A DNA stretch of 64,000 nucleotides from Siphonodentalium dalli (Eukaryota; Mollusca; Scaphopoda; Gadilida; Siphonodentaliidae). The stretch lies in contig CP136063.1 of assembly GCA_032622095.1 (NCBI GenBank), positions 266,595,426-266,659,425 of the forward strand. Reading direction: 5' to 3'. Below are positions 61,389-64,000 of the stretch, in pieces. The position numbers and the translations under genes were made by a program. Numbering within the stretch: position 1 is the stretch's first letter; every line of letters starts with the position of its first letter. The notes under the pieces are model-generated. The model was not told the origin of the DNA. It was given only the letters and a program-made list of their open reading frames with translations, and did no database searches.

Positions 61389-61856
61389 TATATGTGACCC
61401 GCCATATCAAATCCAGTCGGAAGTCGGGATTTTTTTACCCTGTGCCAATGCATTCTCTTATATATGAGAGTCGACCATAGGTCGCCTCGCATATATAAGA
61501 GAATGCATTGGCCTAACAATTTTTTTAATTTTTAATAATTCGTTCTTGTATTCTTTAACAATTTTATAATTTCACCCATACAGAGCCCCAGACAAACATG
61601 AGCAGACGACACTCTTCTATGTGCTTCTATATATGTGTGGGGCTCCCTGCAGGGTAATGGATGTTTTTTTTATTTTATGTCCTAAAAATTGTAAGAAACA
61701 TTTATTTAAAAAACATGATAAAAAATTGTTAAGCCAATGCATTCTCTTATATATGCGACGCGACCTATGGTCGACTCGCATATATAAGAGAATGCATTGG
61801 CACAGGGTAAAAAACAACCCGACTTCCGACTGGATTTGATATGGCGGGTCACATAT
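61389..61856. mobile_element. Family-B hairpin MITE
   Basis: Complete copy with outer TIRs, two nearly full hairpins (61441-61512, 61733-61807) and the spacer in the same orientation as 41569. It lies about 490 bp upstream of the exon 1 acceptor. Confidence 0.88.
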
Positions 61857-64000
61857 ATAAAAATCGAAATTTAATTGCTCTGATGTTTAAAGGGTGTGTT
61901 CGTCGAATCAAAATCAAATCAAATATTTGCATCCCAGAAGCCGAAAACATATGAATTTAAGGGACCTCAATTCCAACAAGAATGTTTCACGCAAGTCCAG
62001 GAACGTTGAATTACCAGTTAGCCATTCTATTCAGAGAGACCCGAAAAAGAGGATCCTCTCAAATAGCATGCTATAGTTGTGAATGTGCGATGCCTTGTAT
62101 GCAAATGTTGCTTGAATTCATTGTTAGCGACACGAAATTCCAAGAAGCAAATAGTTCATGGTAACTAGTTTTCTGCCACACCAGAACCATTTCGATGTTC
62201 TGATGTTACTGCTACGTTTGTTCGAAAGGTAAGAACTTTGTGCACTCGTATATATCAGTGAAATTGCTGAATATAATTTGTTAAGTAACACCCCCAACGA
62301 CGACAGAAATCAAGATACGGATATCAGAATGCTGCGAAAAGACGAAATCCCCCCACTGTACAAACAAACAAAAACTTCAAAAGTGAATCTGAAGAGGCTG
62401 ATTAAGTTCCAAGGATTTACCACCCATGGGCGCTGGCTGATATTAGTAAAGTGATATTCTAACGAACTATTTTAAACCCGACGTAATTTTTGCGATAATA
62501 TGCAGTAAAACCTACAAAGTCGATGACAAAAGCGCTCTCTTATTATTACTGACAGATCGTTAGATAACGCCACTAAATATTCATGCTACTTTTGACTCAA
62601 ATCGCCTATAATTAAGCTTCACTCATCTTAGGGAGATGCATTCTAGAAATGTTTCTCGTTCGAGTCATTAGCAGAGTGGCATTTGATACCAGACCGGACG
62701 GCCTTATCTCTAACCGGGTAGAACTCGAGCGGCGGTAGTCCCGCGCTGGGTGTGTAAGACATGGCAGTTCTTGTTGGTAATGCATGTTGATGTTGACGTG
62801 TGTGAGGAGCGATTATGTTCGCAGTGATTCGACAGTGTGCATATTCTCGTAAAACATTACTGTTCTTGCTCTACACCTGCTTGAAGTCTCACAACGGGCT
62901 ATTGGTATATAGCTGCCTGAAAACTAACTATTTGTATACGTTACGTTACTACGCTCCATTGAGAGGCTGGTGGCTACCGCAGTGAATGACCGATAGTTGT
63001 CACTGTGATTGTCTGACTAAAATCCAAACGTACGCGCCTTGACCACCGGGCCAATACTAGAGTACATTTAATGTTCTCATACTATCGCTTACCTTTTAAT
63101 ATAGTACTGTTAGTCTGACATTTTCAATTCAGAAAACTTTAGGCATCTCTCAGAAAATTTACCCACATGACGGTTGTGTGTAAACACAATGCTCGAATTT
63201 CCCATATTTTGGAACTTGATCTCATCCAGAGACGAAGTTAGGATTGTGAAGTTGGACATCTCGTGAACAGAGACCATTCACCCCCTTCTGCGATATCTTG
63301 TTTTGCCTCACAACACCGCAACATGTTCTACATAATCATGCGAAACAGGATTGCACCCAGACTTCAGTGCAGCTACGTGTATTCGACTATTTCCCGAGAC
63401 AAGGCCATGGCTAATTCTCCAGTCGATGCTGGTTAAGCGTATTTGTTTTCCACTCACACGTGCCTAATTCCCCGGATTTTAGCAATCCCCGAATATCTCA
63501 GTGTAACCCGAATAGCGGCGAAGAAAGGCCAGCGCGTCATGGCGAAAAGATTATACAGCACATCCAACAAAACTGGTTTGAGATTACGTGAGGTATTAAC
63601 CTTGCACATGCATGCGTGTCTGGCCTTGCGACCAGAACAGCTGTTTCATGTACATCTATGACCGCAAAGACAGAACTTGAGGTCAAACAGCCTGAGTGCA
63701 CGCACCATTATGAGCTCCAATATGTTACTTGTTCGGGTGCGAGGAACTGATAAGTTAGTACTCAGGTGCTATACAACTTGAGGAATGTAGCATTCTATTA
63801 ACATCGTCGAAATGTTCAAAGAAATCCACCGTACCACTCCATAGAAATCATCGTCTGAACTACGCTCGATTGTAAATATTTACATTTCTATTCGGGACGC
63901 AATTGTCGGCCATAAACTAACACAAATGAATTCGCCATCGAGAGTCATTGCATTTAATTAATATCTAAGAATGGCGGTGTGTGTTGTCAATTTGGATTAT
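61857..64000. other. Upstream intron or 5' region; no recognisable exon
   Basis: I looked on the minus strand for an ATG plus hydrophobic leader ending in phase 1 before a GT and found nothing convincing. A c-rich patch near 60,975 (G run) and scattered short frames are the only features. Confidence 0.45.

Overview
The window looks like A+T-rich, intron-dominated DNA from a metazoan, most likely a lophotrochozoan and probably a mollusc. The reasons are spliced immunoglobulin-domain exons with GT-AG borders, large satellite arrays, tRNA-derived SINEs, very many short inverted-repeat transposons, and fragments (for example near 16,520 and 45,860) of the 'tttaacg...tttcagcc' type that I associate with molluscan genomes. 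The species assignment is inference. No bacterial operon, CRISPR array or rRNA gene is visible.

The only gene I can build with confidence runs on the minus strand. Six exons (60899-60772, 47606-47402, 43911-43759, 32430-32302, 25848-25561 and 24609 to 24143 or 24265) join in frame through canonical splice sites. They encode most of a secreted or membrane-anchored protein with three Ig domains of the lachesin / DIP / IgLON type, followed by a Pro/Ser/Thr-rich tail. The signal-peptide exon and a convincing C-terminal membrane or GPI-anchor exon were not found. The gene covers at least 36 kb, nearly all of it intron.

Layout: 1-3471 is a 27-bp satellite that runs off the left edge. 3.5-22.8 kb holds no recognisable gene but many small inverted-repeat elements (TTAA-type MITEs, nested MITEs, short duplications). 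22.8-24.2 kb is a terminal-inverted-repeat (TIR) element expanded internally into a 40-bp satellite; its end forms the last codons of the tail-exon reading frame. 26.8-29.5 kb is a 57-bp satellite inside the Ig2-Ig3 intron. 34.9-38.0 kb is a 3-kb DNA transposon with long TIRs and a 5-bp target duplication; it carries a short C2H2 zinc-finger reading frame and lies in the intron between the two Ig2 exons. 38-43 kb and 55-62 kb are dense in a recurrent 'double-hairpin' cassette. 44.4-45.8 kb has tRNA-SINEs, one of them split by an insertion. 53-55.2 kb is a large fold-back element rich in RFX-like palindromes. 59.2-60.6 kb is a tandem pair of repeats inserted in a MITE.

The most unusual material is (i) a roughly 70-bp hairpin module, used in pairs and bounded by CCCTGTGCC / GGCACAGGG, that recurs in at least a dozen places inside MITEs with different outer ends; (ii) a 40-bp satellite that can be traced to the single-copy subterminal segment of a related transposon elsewhere in the window; and (iii) the way transposon ends or tandem repeats sit within about 60 bp of the 3' side of five of the six Ig-gene exons, including a 52-bp triplication that copies a 5' splice site.
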